The notes beneath the pieces are model-generated. The model was given only the letters and a program-made list of their open reading frames with translations. It was not told where the DNA came from and ran no database searches. Position numbers and translations under genes: made by a program. Shown in pieces: positions 1-11,813 of a DNA stretch of 64,000 bases (the stretch's first letter is position 1; each line of letters starts with the position of its first letter). Location of the stretch: the NCBI GenBank assembly GCA_002914845.1, contig JXTC01000175.1, positions 269,032-333,031 on the forward strand. The letters run 5' to 3'. This DNA is from Trema orientale (lineage: Eukaryota; Streptophyta; Magnoliopsida; Rosales; Cannabaceae).

Positions 1-777
1 AGGATAGAAGATCTGGGTTTTATCTGCTGTTTGTCTTACTTAAACAACAATGGCTGGAGGTATGATCTTTGTCTTGTCCTAAAGTTTTTCTAACAGCCTT
101 ACCTTATTTTCTCTTTTTGTTTCCCGTTTCTAAAACAATAATATATATATATATACACACGTAAAAAAAAGTAAATTTGTATTAGTTTCCTTTTCCTTAG
201 GATCATTATATGTATACGTGCCTTAGGCATGTGGCTCCGGTTATTATTATTTTTTATTGTGTTTCCACTATTGTAATTAATTTTTCTAATTGTGACTATC
301 TTTCTATTACTTCTTCAATTATGATTTGTTTTGTTTTGTTCTCAAGTTAACTACTTGTTAATTGAGGACGCTAAGTCATCTGAATTAGAGAAACTCGTTT
401 TACGAGAAGAATTTTAAACATTCTCAGATAGTAAATAATTAAGAAAAATCATATATGTTAAAAAATCAAAATTGTTAAGTATTTATATGGTATGAAAGGG
501 TTTTACAGATTTGGATGGCTAAATGCCCCTTATTATATGTTTTAGACGTATAAAAGAAAATAATAATACATGAAAGGAGTTAGTTTTAATACAATACATA
601 AAGTGCTATTATGTAGTTTTAATACAATACATAAAGTGCCATTATGTATTATATATATACACACTTAACCATTATGTAATATATATACATAAAATACGGT
701 AATGAGTCGGTAGGTAAAAATATTATTTGAACGATATTAGATTATATAATATTCTTTATATATATATATACTTTTAT
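1..777. other. AT-rich gene-free stretch, possible tiny first exon at the edge
   Basis: No coding sequence can be supported. At position 50 an ATG in good plant context (ACAACAATGGCTGGAG) is followed directly by GTATGA, which could be a very short first exon with a donor site. No continuing exon is recognisable in the next 5 kb, so it is noted only as a possibility. The rest is AT-rich with short direct repeats near 560-660. Confidence 0.3.
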
Positions 778-1113
778 GAGATAATATCATTTTTATACAA
801 TATATTTTGACACTTTATTTAATTTGTACATTGTATTTTGGTTATTATCAATATTGACCTTTGATTTAAAATCTATTATAAATTTATACTCTGATACTAA
901 TTTAAAATAGTAAATTTACTAATATACCATTTAAATAATTGAAAATAAACCTGATCCGAGAATATGTTTATTAAATCATCTTAGTAAATTAATTGCACTA
1001 AATTAGTGATGGAATATAAATTTGTAACAAATATTAAATTTAAGTATCAATATTGATAATAACCAAAACACAAATTATAAACTAAACAAAGTGTATAAAA
1101 GTAATATTATCCC
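778..1113. mobile_element. MITE with terminal inverted repeats of about 110 bp
   Basis: The left arm (about 778-900) and right arm (about 1000-1113) are imperfect reverse complements. Both carry TTTTGGTTATTATCAATATT on the appropriate strand, and the ends are GAGATAATAT and ATATTATCCC. There is no coding capacity. A half copy of the same family is at about 48780-48960. The superfamily is not certain and the target duplication is not resolved. Confidence 0.6.
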
Positions 1114-1919
1114 ATCATTTATTTTATTTGTTTATCCGTTCCGTCCGTCCATGTGTCCATCTGTAGTCTCTAGCCTTCTAGCAGTGTCATTTTCATTGGC
1201 TGTATGTTATGGTTATATTTTAGGGCCCTTCTACTGATACAAACCAGTCTAACAGTTATGGTTTTATCATTGGATATATGTAACTTAGTTGTGAAGCAAA
1301 ATATATATATGGAGTTTCTACAAAAATACGGTTTATTATACAAAACTTTATAAAAATACGGTATCCCAAAAAAGTTTAAAAAATACGGGCACTTGGTTGA
1401 CTTTGTGAAAAATATGGTATCTGTTTTTTTAAGTTTTTTTAAGTACGACCCGACTCAGGCAAAACCCCCAAAAAAATTAAAAGAAAAATTAAAAAATTAA
1501 GAAAACTAAAAAAGAAAAGGGAAAAGACAGGAGCTGACTTGCGCCTTTCAGGATATGTCAAAGACGTGTGACATATCCTTTTGTCGTTTTTTTAGAATAA
1601 TGCTTGAGATACATGTGTTAGTAAAAAAAATTTAGTACAAAAGTTAGAACATGTATAGCTATCTTTTTTTTAATGTCCTTTACTTTCTTTTCTTTTTTTT
1701 TTTTTAAACAAACCTTTACTTTCTTTTATTACCCCAATGTTGATGTTTTTTAACCTGTTTAATATTCTACTTTATTTGTAGGCTTATTTTGAAATTTTAG
1801 CAATTACAATTTTTAGTTGCATTAATTAAAATCTTTGAATAATTTTAAGAACTTACATATGTCACATTTGTTTTTGTTATAAAAATTAATATTAGACAGT
1901 TTTTTTTTTTTTTTTGAAC

Positions 1920-3220
1920 AATAAGAATATCCTTGTAAGATGCCTATAATATAAACTAAGTATCTTTACATAATACTTATTTACACGAATACTATAAGTA
2001 TCCTTGTAAGATACCTATGATACCTATAAGGATAATCATGATATTTTATATAATGAAGAAAACTAAACTCTTTTCTTAAAAAAAAAAAAAAGAACACTAA
2101 AATCCTATTCTCTTTTCACGAGGACCATAAATATCCTAGTTTGAAATACTACTAAGACACTTAAAATAATTTTCATAAGAAGGAATATAGGTAATCTTGT
2201 AAGATACAAACAGTAACTTGCTTGTTATTTTTTTTTTAATTTAAGCATAATTTTGGCTTTTTTTTGTCATGTTTACTTCGGATACACAGTTATCTTAGTA
2301 GGATACCATAAGTATCCTCTTAAGGATTTTCTTTTTCCAATAAAAAAATACCTAACTCTTTTATCATTTCCTGGATACCATAAATAGCGTAGTAGGATAC
2401 CTATAGTAATTATATTTAATTTTATTTTTTTTTAAGAAAACCAAACTATTTTTCTAATTTTCTTGATATCATATGCAATGATAACATAAGTATCCTCTTA
2501 AGGATTTTCTTTTTCCAATAAAAAAATACCTAACTCTCTCACCATTTCCTGGATATCATAAGTAGTGTAGTAGGATACCTATGGTAATTATATTTAATTT
2601 TATTTTTTGTAAGAAAACCAAACTATTTTTCTAATTTTCTTGATATCATATGCAACNTAGTAACATACTTATAGTTATTTTTCAATAGGAAACGTCCAAC
2701 TCTCATTCCAATTTCCTAAATACCATGGCTAACTTTGATATGATACCTATAATAATTACAAAACTCTAACAATTTTCTAATTACCAAAGGTAACCAATGT
2801 GACCTTCAGTAATCATGTGAGAAACTATAGGTAAATTACTAGAGTCATCCATCAATTAAAAATAAAAATAAAAATCCACCAAAGACTTGGTACCATAAAT
2901 AGATACTTGAAGTTTGATTTCTAATTTCATTAGATACCATAGGTAATTTGATAGGATACCTCAGTATCTCGTATTGATAATCTTTTCATTTATGGGATAG
3001 ATACTTAAACCATCTTATTAGAAAGACTTAAATTCACCTTTTAATTTCTAGTATTAACGAAGATACAATAGGTAAATTAGCTAATATATGGGTAACCTAG
3101 TAAGATACCAGGCCTTATAGTATCTTGATATGATATCTATGGTAACCTCTATTATTTTTGCATATGTAGTAACCAATTTGGATACCATATTATCCACTTT
3201 AGATACCAATAGAAAGGTTT
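1920..3220. repeat. GATACC-motif repeat field
   Basis: About 1.3 kb is dense in variants of GATACC(A/T)TAAGTA on both strands, spaced irregularly and separated by A/T runs. The clearest tandem pair is 2312-2489 and 2490-2667, two units of about 178 bp that both begin GTATCCTCTTAAGG. One base is undetermined at 2657. No coding sequence is present. The repeats resemble the subterminal repeat arrays of DNA transposons, but that role is inferred. Confidence 0.55.
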
Positions 3221-3612
3221 ATATAAAAATAATGAAAAGAAAATAATCTTAATAGAAAAGTAGGAGAAAAAAAAAAGTCAGAAATAGATTGAAAACACAT
3301 ACAAAATAAATAAAATCTATCTTTAAAAAGATTAATTCCATCCTAGAAATAAGTTCATTAAAAAAATAAATATAATCTATCCAATAAAATTTAGAAACAA
3401 AAATCCACCATCTTTCCTAAAACCGATCAATGCAAAACCCCAAAAAAAAAAAAAGGCAAAAGATAACTTTTAAAAATAATTGGAAATAGAATATAATAAT
3501 AAAATCTATCCTAATAAAATTTTAAAAAATAATAATAAAATCTATCCTAATAAAATTTTAAAAAAACACACACACACAATCTTTCCTAAAAAAAAAATTA
3601 AAGGAAAAAAAA

Positions 3613-4175
3613 GGGATAATAACAATACTATCCCCTAGGTTTTGATGAAATGCTCAATATATCCTTCAGTTTTTATAAATTATAAAAATATCCCTTCTGA
3701 TTCACAAATTAATACAAATTTAACTCATAGAATTTATTAGGTCAAAATTAACAAACAAAATATCAAAATTACCCTCTCTCTAAATTTGTAACAAACAATT
3801 TTTTTTGAAATAACCAAAATACTATTACCTAAATACAATTAAATAGCTAACAAAATAAAAAAATTTCTTTGAAAAAATTATATAGGACTTTTCTTCACCA
3901 AATCTTTTTATTCTTAGTCATTTTTCTCTTTTATCCATCACTATTTTTTCCTTCACTGAATACTATTTATTATTTTTTAAGTAATATTTATTTTGTTACA
4001 AGTTTAGAGAGAGAGTAATTTTGATATTTTGTTTGTTAATTTTGATTTAATAAGTTACATAAATGAAATTTATATTAATTTACGAATTAAATGAGATATT
4101 TTTATAATTTATAAAAACTGAAGGGATATATTAAGCATTACATCAAAACTCAAATGATAGTTTTGTTATTATCCC
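3613..4175. mobile_element. Fold-back MITE with long inverted repeats, MULE-like
   Basis: The ends GGGATAATAACAATACTATC and the matching reverse complement at about 4156-4175 start inverted repeats that continue for roughly 170-200 bp. Both arms share AAAACTGAAGGGATAT-type sequence and the segment around TTTAGAGAGAG. Both flanks are A-runs, compatible with a 9-bp target duplication but not proof of one. Nothing is encoded. Confidence 0.7.
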
Positions 4176-4229
4176 AAAAAAAAAAGATAAAGGATAAAAG
4201 AAAAAAAGCAAAAGATAACTTTTTAAAAT

Positions 4230-4400
4230 GGGCGCGTCTACAGTAGGAACGCCCCTACATAGGGCCTGTCTATTCACCGTTGGATGGGAATCTGTATATA
4301 AATAGATTCTCCACAGATTCCCGTTATTCCCCACAGATTCCCATCCAACGATAATTAAGGCATGACCTTACGTAGGGACGCCCCTACCGTAGCCATCCCC
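4230..4400. mobile_element. 171-bp MITE, copy 1 of a two-copy family
   Basis: The ends read GGGCGCGTCTACAGTAGG and, on the other strand, GGGGATGGCTACGGTAGGGG. A hairpin-forming interior contains GGGAATCTGT on both strands. TTTTAAAAT lies on both sides (4221-4229 and 4401-4409), a 9-bp target duplication as expected for Mutator-like elements. A relative is at 17034-17194. Confidence 0.75.
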
Positions 4401-4409
4401 TTTTAAAAT

Positions 4410-5253
4410 AACTGGAAATGGTATAAAATTAAAAAATTTTAAAAATTAAAAAAAAATAAAACTTTGAGTGCTTTCAGCGTTTGACAGTTGACACACACTT
4501 TGACTAGCTAAGAGTCTAATCTGTCACTCTAGATAGGTGAGCGCTTAATGCTCAGGAGGTTTAATTATTATTTTTTATTTAAAAGTATGACGTGACGTAA
4601 AGACTGTATTAAGTAAAAACAAAATTTTAAAAAGCCGTATTATGTTTGTAATTTATCCCGTACACTGTATTTTTGTAAAAAGTAGCTGGAAAACAGTATT
4701 CCGTATAAATTTCCCCTATATAATAGCTTGCATTTGTCTTAAAATAAAGGGTTAATTGCCAAAAAAGGAAAAAAAAAACCTGAAGTAAGAGTTTTTAAAC
4801 TAATTTTAATACGGAAGTAAGTTTATTAAAAAAAAAATTTACAGCTTTTGTGCAACTAATTTGCCTCAAGTCTCCTAAAGGTGAGAATTAATATACTCCT
4901 GTATTGTACGACTAATTTGCCTCTATTAGTGTCACCACATAGTCACATACCAATACATGTGATAGATTATACATACTAATTAGCCTAACTTTTCTAGGGG
5001 GAAAAAAAAAACTGTGCAAGCATAACGGATCTTTTAGCAAATCCTATATACGTAATCATAAAAATATATATATATATATATAGTAATTCAGTCCTTTGAA
5101 AAAAGGTATTACATATGTCAGATTTGATTGTGCGAAGTTTCACATAAACCTGCTGAAAGCATTTAAAATGGATGTCTATTCACTGATGCATATTTATAAT
5201 CCATTAATCACACTTCAAACAATAAGTAGTTCCAATGGAAAATATTTAACTAA
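4410..5253. other. AT-rich spacer downstream of the B3 gene
   Basis: No gene is seen. The last part (about 5140-5253) is still alignable with 19010-19105, so it belongs to the duplicated block that contains the B3 gene and its pseudogene. A short (TA)n tract lies at about 5066-5082. Confidence 0.4.
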
Positions 5254-5445
5254 TACTCAGCTCCTAAAAAGAGGTTATGGAAGTGGCAAGACGCTCTATC
5301 TTAAGGCCTTCTCTCACTTAGGAAGGGTGAGGTCAAGGGTTCGAGTTCCCACGTCGCCTTGAAAGTCCAACCGAATGGAAGTGGCTCTGGGAATTGACCC
5401 ACCACCGGGATCTCATCTGTCTTTTTTATTATTAAAAAAAAAAAA
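5254..5445 (+). mobile_element. tRNA-derived SINE with poly-A tail
   Basis: A tRNA-like head carries an A-box-like TGGCAAGACGC (about 5284) and a near-perfect pol III B box GGGTTCGAGTTCCC (about 5337). A tRNA-unrelated body and a 3' run of A follow. AACTAA is found on both sides (5248-5253 and 5446-5451). The related block at 19105-19120 runs from TTAACTA straight into the same downstream sequence, so it shows the empty site. It is not a functional tRNA: no cloverleaf can be completed. Confidence 0.7.
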
Positions 5446-5688
5446 AACTAAAACTCAAAGTCATCCACATAGTACTTCTGTTCATGAAACTACTAAACAT
5501 TAAAAGATCAAACAACTGAAACTTCAGAGAAAGGGAAACGAAAAATCAGTCATTGTCACTCAGATTTTTCTCTTAATAAAAAATTACGAAGTGAAAAAGC
5601 TCCAATACTGTGAGTTGGCACCTCAAGGCTCCAAGGAAAGACATTCCCTTTTTATTTCCTTGGTCTTCCTCTTCTTTGTGCTCTGAAA

Positions 5689-8055
5689 TCACCCTCTTTT
5701 ATTTCCATGGATAACTTGCACTACTTTCATTTGTTTGCATATTTTTCTGTTTTGATCAAGAGCAAGTTCAAATACACACTTGTCATTAACTTTCAGATTG
5801 TTGCCCTTAACAAAACTGAGCCAACCACCAGTTATAACTGAACGACCGTCTTTCTTGAACGAAATATTAACGGGCCACAGTTTGTTCCGATAACGAAGCG
5901 TCGTAGCTGGTTCGAATTTGATTTTTTTGGACACCGGACGAGGAAACCACTGCAACAATTACAAAGGTACGTATTTAGATGTTCTAAAGAGCAGAACAAT
6001 TTTTTTTTTTCAAAAAAAAAAAAAAAAACTCGTAGAAGAAAATTAAAATCAAGAGGTTAGAAAGTAAACAAATAAAAATGAAATGACCATATATGTAATT
6101 ATGAACTTGCATTAACACTCTCAATACATCTCAAAAACAACTTAATAATATAGAGTATACCAGACAATCAAGTACTACCATAAATAATATAGTAGTATGT
6201 CCCCCCTATGGTTACGTATTATAAATTTTCAGTTCCCATTAGTCAAGCAATTTAAGGCAACGATAATCGTAATTTCAGTTATTTTTATTTAAAATTCGTT
6301 GTTAGCAAGCCAAATACTAGTTTAAGCCAAAAGTCTTTATCGACATTTGCTTGAGACAAGAAGAGAGTCAAAGAACCTGGCTACGGAATAAAAACTTGGA
6401 ACTCTGACGCAAATGTATAATTTATGCATGCGTATATCAGAACAAGATATGTAATTATGTACTAACAGAGAGAAATAAAATAGCCATACTTTCCATGCAT
6501 CCATATATACTCTCGAAACAGCTGATGATCATTACTAGACAATCAAGTACTACACAAGGGAATATTTCCCCTTTATTTGATTAACTCTAATTTTTCAATT
6601 CTCATTAATAATCAAGTTCAATCGTATAGATATAGTTTGAACTATGCCTTAGACAAGAAATGTTTATTGATAATATTTGCTTGAGACTAGAGAAGATCTA
6701 AGTCTAAGTGTTAAAGAACCAGCAGACTAAAGCTATTTAGAAACAAATTGTACATATTTTACGTATAGCAATTGCAGAATATATTTATATAAGGCCAACT
6801 TTTATACATATTGCAGAATATATTTATATAAGGCCAAATTTTATACTTACTACCACATGTTGGCCGCTCCATGAATTAGTAATATTCTTCACGAAGTGAA
6901 GAGGTTTTGAATCCTTCTTAGCCTTAACATTTGGACTAGAACTAGTATTAGCTTCCCTTGTTTTATTCTGGTCATCATGACTCCCTTTAGGAGATAAACC
7001 TGTAATTTTTCAACTGTTAAGAACTTTACACGAGACAAAAACTTACATATATATGGAATTGTATACTAAGGCCTTGAATTACTTGGAAGCATCGATCAAT
7101 ATTAATTTTCTATTTTTCACCCAAAAAATTGATAAGTACTCGATATTGGTGTCTCTAAATTTCGAGTACAATTTTTAGTTTAAAAAACAGAAGGTTTTAG
7201 AGAAATTCAATGGAGTTTTATGTAGCAAATGTTGTTAGAAAAAATAACAAAAAGAATAAATAATGTTCATACATTTGTGTACTTGGTAAATTTTATATTT
7301 ATCAAGATCGATCTAACACATTCGAATTAATTACCTGATTTCTCTTCAGTAATCCTTTGGCTAGACGCCATTGCCTTTTTGCATCCATTTTTTCCGAATA
7401 TCTTAAACACAAAGGCATATTTTCCAATGTACTTGAACAAGAGAAAGTCTCCTCGTTCAAGAGAGTGATCATCCACAAAGCTTTTCCAACTAGTTGTGAA
7501 ACATAATTTATTTCCTACTTTCTCCAAACTAACATGCCAATTCTTCCCACTCTCATCTTTTAAATCAGCGTTTTCCAAACCTATTTTCGGAATTATAAAT
7601 TTCCGAGCAAAGGCTGGTGGAATCCACTGAAATATCAATAATAATAATAATAAATAAAGAAAAAGAAAAAAAAAGAGAGAGAGAGAGAAAGAAACTGCCA
7701 TTAATATTGGTGTTTAGTAATGGAAATTTAATAATGTAATTATTGAAGCTTACAGTAAACAACATATATAGAAATATCATTTCCAGCTTCGTATAATGAA
7801 AAAAAAAAATCTGATCTTGGATACATTGTGTTTCTTTTATTAATAATGGAATTTAATACAAGTACAAGTTTCACCATAATAGACCATAAAAGCTGTAATT
7901 TTCTTTTACTAGAGAGAGAGAGAAGAGAGGGAGAGAGAGAGAGAGAGAGATAGAGGTACCATTTCCCTAGAACTAAAGCTGGGGATGAAAATTTTGAAGA
8001 ACTCTGGGCCATCTTCAGAAATTCTTGACCAATTCCAGATGGTAGTCCCCTCCAT
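5689..8055 (-). CDS. B3 domain (REM-type) DNA-binding protein, two B3 domains
   Basis: Four exons on the minus strand (8055-7960, 7626-7335, 6999-6851, 5949-5689) join in frame to about 265 residues, with GT-AG introns at each step. Exon 1 starts MEGTTIWNWS and leads into PEFFKIFIPSFSSREM, the first strand of a B3 domain. Exon 2 continues with IPPAFARKF, SWKSFVDDHSLERGDFLLF and FKIFGKNGC, completing B3 domain 1 (about residues 17-115). Exon 3 carries a polar linker, then PLHFVKNIT. Exon 4 has KLWPVNIS, DGRSVITGGW and DKCVFEL, giving a second B3 domain (about 162-255). Plant REM proteins bind DNA through such domains and are mostly nuclear factors of reproductive meristems; targets cannot be read here. 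The exon 3 donor could lie 3 bases earlier (6854). The length is at the short end for the family. Confidence 0.85.
7913..7951. repeat. (GA)n microsatellite beside the exon 1 donor site of the B3 gene
   Basis: A GA/CT tract begins only a few bases inside intron 1, directly after the GTACCT donor. The short CT run at the matching place in the pseudogene (about 21530) shows that the tract expanded in the intact copy. Confidence 0.8.
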
Positions 8056-8093
8056 TTTGTCTCAGTACTTTGTTTCAAATTTTCTTTAAAAAG

Positions 8094-8096
<3 letters not shown>

Positions 8097-8142
<46 letters not shown>
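8097..8142. repeat. (AG)n microsatellite just upstream of the B3 start codon
   Basis: About 22 AG units lie 40-85 bases 5' of the B3 start codon, so they read as (CT)n in the likely 5' leader. CT-rich leaders are common in plants. The length suggests it varies between individuals. Confidence 0.85.
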
Positions 8143-8144
<2 letters not shown>

Positions 8145-8239
8145 AATTCTTAGTGGGAACTGGGAAGAGCTCTTAAGGAGCTTGGTATTTGCCTTTCTCA
8201 TGTAAATATCAATTGGCAGATAAGGCGATGGCAAAATAA

Positions 8240-9100
8240 TGCAAAGAAAAAAAATGAGAATAAATAATAATCTAGCAATAGATAGATTTGATTTATCTGA
8301 GCTAGCTTTAATAATTCTAGTTCCCAGTTTGGTGTTACGTTCCTACTTTTTTTCTTTTGTGGGAAAAATGGTTTTCGTATACCAAAATTGGAAAAGGAGT
8401 TAATGGTTCACATCATGGATATCAATTATTGAAATTTCTACAGCAAAGTGTCATATTTCTTTTCTTCACTCTTTTTATATGTTATATCCTATATTTTTTT
8501 TTTCCACTTTTCATGAATGCATAACTTGATAACTTTTGTCAAAAAAATGGCAAATTTCATTTATCTAATTTATACATCATGAATGATTCTGCTTTTGGAA
8601 AATTGAAATAAATAGTAGTAATTTTGACTAAAATAATATTTTTAAGAATGATTTGAAAAATAATTTTTCTAGTAGTGTTTTAATATTTTGTGACCCTATG
8701 TGACGAATGGTCACACAATTTGTGACTATTGATTAGTATTAGAAAAGTCATAATTTTATAGTCACAAATTGTGTGACCCCTCATCATATAATTTGTGACA
8801 ATATTAGAAATGTAAATTTGTAAAAGACTACTAAAAAAATCATTTTGTTCCAAATTAGTACCACCCAAGTCAATTTCTTTGCTTTTTGAAAAATTAGATC
8901 AATTGGGCCAATTTTGTTGGACGCCAAACCCAATAGGGATAAGGGAAAATCAGCTAGCCGAAGAAGAAAAAATTGAAGGAGAGACTTTTTAAAGGGCAAA
9001 AGAGATTTTTTGAAGCAAATGGCATTGTTGTAAATATGATTTTACAGAATATTTTAATAAAATATCTGGAATTTTATATTCAATGGCTACAGTGTTCTAA
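8240..9100. other. Upstream region of the B3 gene, with a small palindromic repeat
   Basis: This is the promoter side of the B3 gene. A palindromic cluster at about 8688-8810 contains GTCACAAATTGTGTGACC-type sequence on both strands and looks like a short MITE remnant. The segment near 8915-9010 (GGACGCCAAACCCA) matches 22640-23050 upstream of the pseudogene, marking the far edge of the duplicated block. No other gene is seen. Confidence 0.45.
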
Positions 9101-9109
9101 AATTGCATA

Positions 9110-11401
9110 AACCTCCCCCCCCCCCAGAAACTCAAATTCTCACATTTGAGGCCTTAGAAGAGAGAGAAAAGGAGAGAAAACGCTAGTTTCTGGTCAGCTC
9201 CGCTGCCGCACTACCCCCACCCTCCTCTGCCCACACATCAGCCCGCATGAAAGATTGGTTGCCGACGAAGCTGCTACCACCGGTCCCATCTCGTTTTGCC
9301 GCCGAATGTCGCCGCAGGGACTCGCCAAAATTTCTGTCAATTTCTCGGTTTTTCGGCTACCGGCGCGCCGTCTGACGTCAGTTGTCGTCACTGTCGGCAC
9401 GTGCTATCTCGTCTCGCCATCACCGATTACCTCCAAGTGGTTGCACGGCCTAACTCACCTCCAGTAAGATTTTTACCATTTTTACTGTTTTTACCAACTT
9501 TGTAAAAAGTGATATTTACGTAATTATTTTAGTTAAGTAATTTATTTACCCGAGGTAAATATATGAGGTGAAAGAGAATTAAAAACCATCAATAATTACG
9601 TTTAGTAGAAGTAAAAATAATATCCAGAAATGTGGTAATTTTTAATTAGAAAAAGAAGATATTTTTCTAAATACTTTCAAAAAATAGTATTTTCGTAAAC
9701 TAAATAAGAGTTGGGCTAGAAGTTTGTTAAATTTTTAGTATGGGCCTTGGGCTGTGAATAGAAAAATAATAAATTTCTAAATATTCCTTAGAAAATGGCA
9801 TATTTATAAATAACCTAAAATATTGGTATTTTTTCTAACAATTCTTTTGAAAAATGACATTTATGTAATTTTTGGATTTTTGAGCTTAATTAATGCTCAG
9901 GACCTTAAAACTGAATTCTGATTTCGAATTTGGATTCAATGAGGTCGAAAGATGAATTTTGATATAAAATACCACTATGTTTCGAAGTAAAACGAAAATT
10001 AGAATTTCGTGGCTCAAAATTGCACCCTTTTACGTGCCATGGGCTGAACCTGTACCAAGACCCGCCTTTGACAAGATATATGTCTAACCTAGTATTTTTA
10101 GATGCTTTAAATTCAGTGGTGACTTCTATTTCTCCATTTGAGGCTCCGATGGAAAAGTCACTTTTCCAAGAGAGCTTACCGGGATCCAGAAACTGTCGTT
10201 CGAATACCCAAGTGATCAGCGGAAGTTTCTTCATGCATCCTTAGCTTGGTCTAGCTATCATTTTGAGATAGGGGTTCAATTTTCCAGGTGAAAATTGTTA
10301 GATTATACTGGGATTGGACTGTGTGGATTATTATACATATTTTTTAATTGAGATTATAGAGTAAAATAGCGGTGTACTGTCCATATTACAGTAAATCCCA
10401 AAATAATGCCAAGTTGGATTTTAAAGTATGACATGATTTTTGGATGCATGGTTATTATGAACGGTTATATATTATACATACCATAGGATCACACATTTGA
10501 GTTCCATATTTGTATCATGGTATTTTAAATCGCTGGCGAGTTACTGTAGCGCTAGGTAAGAGACCTAGATCTCTGCGCAAGTTTTTAGCTAATACACCTA
10601 CGGGTAGTGTCAGGATGTTGGGTACCTCTGCTACAGAGGTATTACAGGGCCGTGATAGGAGGATGAGAGCTCACTCATATACCTGGTTGATTTACGATAT
10701 GTACAATCATGTGTTTTTAGTTTTGATTTTGAATATGTGATTATTCTGGATACTTATTATTTTATATACCTAGTTTATAAATGGATTTTGGAAAAAGTAT
10801 TAACCATGCAAGTTTAGTAAAATTGCATTTATTCAAAAAGGTAATTGAAAGCATGTGAATGCTCACCCCCACTACTTCTCCCACTTTTTGGTATTTGTCT
10901 ATTAGATATAGTAATCTCGGTGGTCAGACAAACTGCGTAGCTTGTATTTGCAGTTCTATCCTTAATCCTTTGTGGGTATTCACACACTATTGCTATTCTT
11001 TCTTTGATCAATTATTTAGCCAAGATTAGTAAAAACTATTAAGTGGATGTATAAGGATGGTTTTGTAGTTAAATTGAGAACTAGAAATTACATATGATTT
11101 AATGTAATTTATTTTGGACTTTGGATTAAATTTTTAAATTGAACTCAGTTAAATATAATTCATGAACTATTTATGAGTTTTCAAACGAGTTAATCACAAA
11201 TTTTTTTAAACTTTAATGGGTATTTTCTTAAGTAATTAAAACTACCATGAGAATTTAATGATTATAAAATTTATAGTGATTTGAGGACAAAAATGAGATT
11301 ACCTAATACTTAATTTCCTCTGAATTTCGTAAATTTAATATTTTATTTTACTTTAACTTAAAATTACTAAAAGTCACAGTTTTGATTTTCCGGTCGTGAC
11401 A
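9110..11401 (-). mobile_element. LTR-like repeat, copy A
   Basis: Read on the minus strand it starts TGTCACGACCGG at 11401 and matches a repeat beginning TGTCATGACCGG at 37148. The two can be followed side by side for more than 1.5 kb, including GAGTGAG, the GGTATTACAGGG area and GTGAGCATTCAC-type sequence. A GC-rich island (9190-9460) lies at its far end, next to a run of C at 9114-9126. The TG start and the 2-3 kb size suit a Ty3-gypsy type LTR, but no matching 5-bp target duplication or adjacent pol gene was found, so the class is an inference. Confidence 0.5.
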
Positions 11402-11813
11402 GTATAACTTCCTATTTTGTGTTTATCTATATATATCATTTTCTATAGTATATGTGTGAATGTATAGATAAATATATCAAATATTGAGATGTTAATAATA
11501 TCCTTTTTGGGGTGTTAATAATATCCTTGGACTATACTAAGAGCTCTCAAAACCTGGATAGTTCGATATTGTTTGAAACAATTAAAAAAAAAATAATCCC
11601 CGTATAAATTTTATACAGGTATCTATAGTACTAGAGTTTGAAATAAAAAGTAAGATATGTATGTGCGTATATATTTATATATATATCAGTTCCCTATACA
11701 ATTTAAATGTAAAAACCTAGTTTTTAGAAGGGTATTTTTGTATTTTTACCTAAAAAAACAGATTATATATATATCTTTCTCTCTCCTCTCCCCCGTGTTT
11801 TCTGTCAGCTTCC

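Larger units (their letters stand above)
1310..4705. mobile_element. Candidate long non-autonomous MULE-like element
   Basis: The left edge (GGAGTTTCTACAAAAATACGG) and the reverse complement of the right edge (GGGGAAATTTATACGG) resemble each other. Both also resemble the ends of the two 405-bp elements at 40355 and 52380, which have clear 9-bp target duplications. The interior has no transposase and carries a GATACC-rich repeat field plus two smaller MITEs. The outer boundaries and the single-element interpretation are inference; it may be two unrelated fragments. Confidence 0.3.

Noticed and set aside
4143..4334. 63-codon open frame on the minus strand
   Set aside because: It lies across two MITEs and has no protein features.
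5280..5360. Possible tRNA gene
   Set aside because: A and B boxes are present, but no acceptor stem or anticodon arm can be completed, and an A tail with target duplication shows a SINE.
5096..5362. 88-codon open frame on the plus strand
   Set aside because: Its second half runs through the SINE, including the B box. No domain and no conserved counterpart in the duplicated block.
8100..8142. Short-unit array as a possible CRISPR-like repeat
   Set aside because: It is a plain dinucleotide microsatellite; no spacer structure exists anywhere in the window.
7740..8234. 164-codon open frame overlapping B3 exon 1 on the minus strand
   Set aside because: It is in another frame from the B3 reading and consists mainly of Ser-Leu repeats from the CT microsatellites.
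8660..8840. CACTA element suggested by TAGTAGTG and ACTACTAAAAA
   Set aside because: The two motifs point the wrong way relative to each other, so they cannot be the two ends of one element.
9114..9126. Run of C as a G-quadruplex or i-motif site
   Set aside because: A single homopolymer run, prone to sequencing error, with no further G-runs on the same strand nearby.
9255..9505. Overlapping open frames in the GC-rich island
   Set aside because: They exist on both strands because the island is GC-rich and stop-poor. No domain, and the island belongs to the LTR-like repeat.
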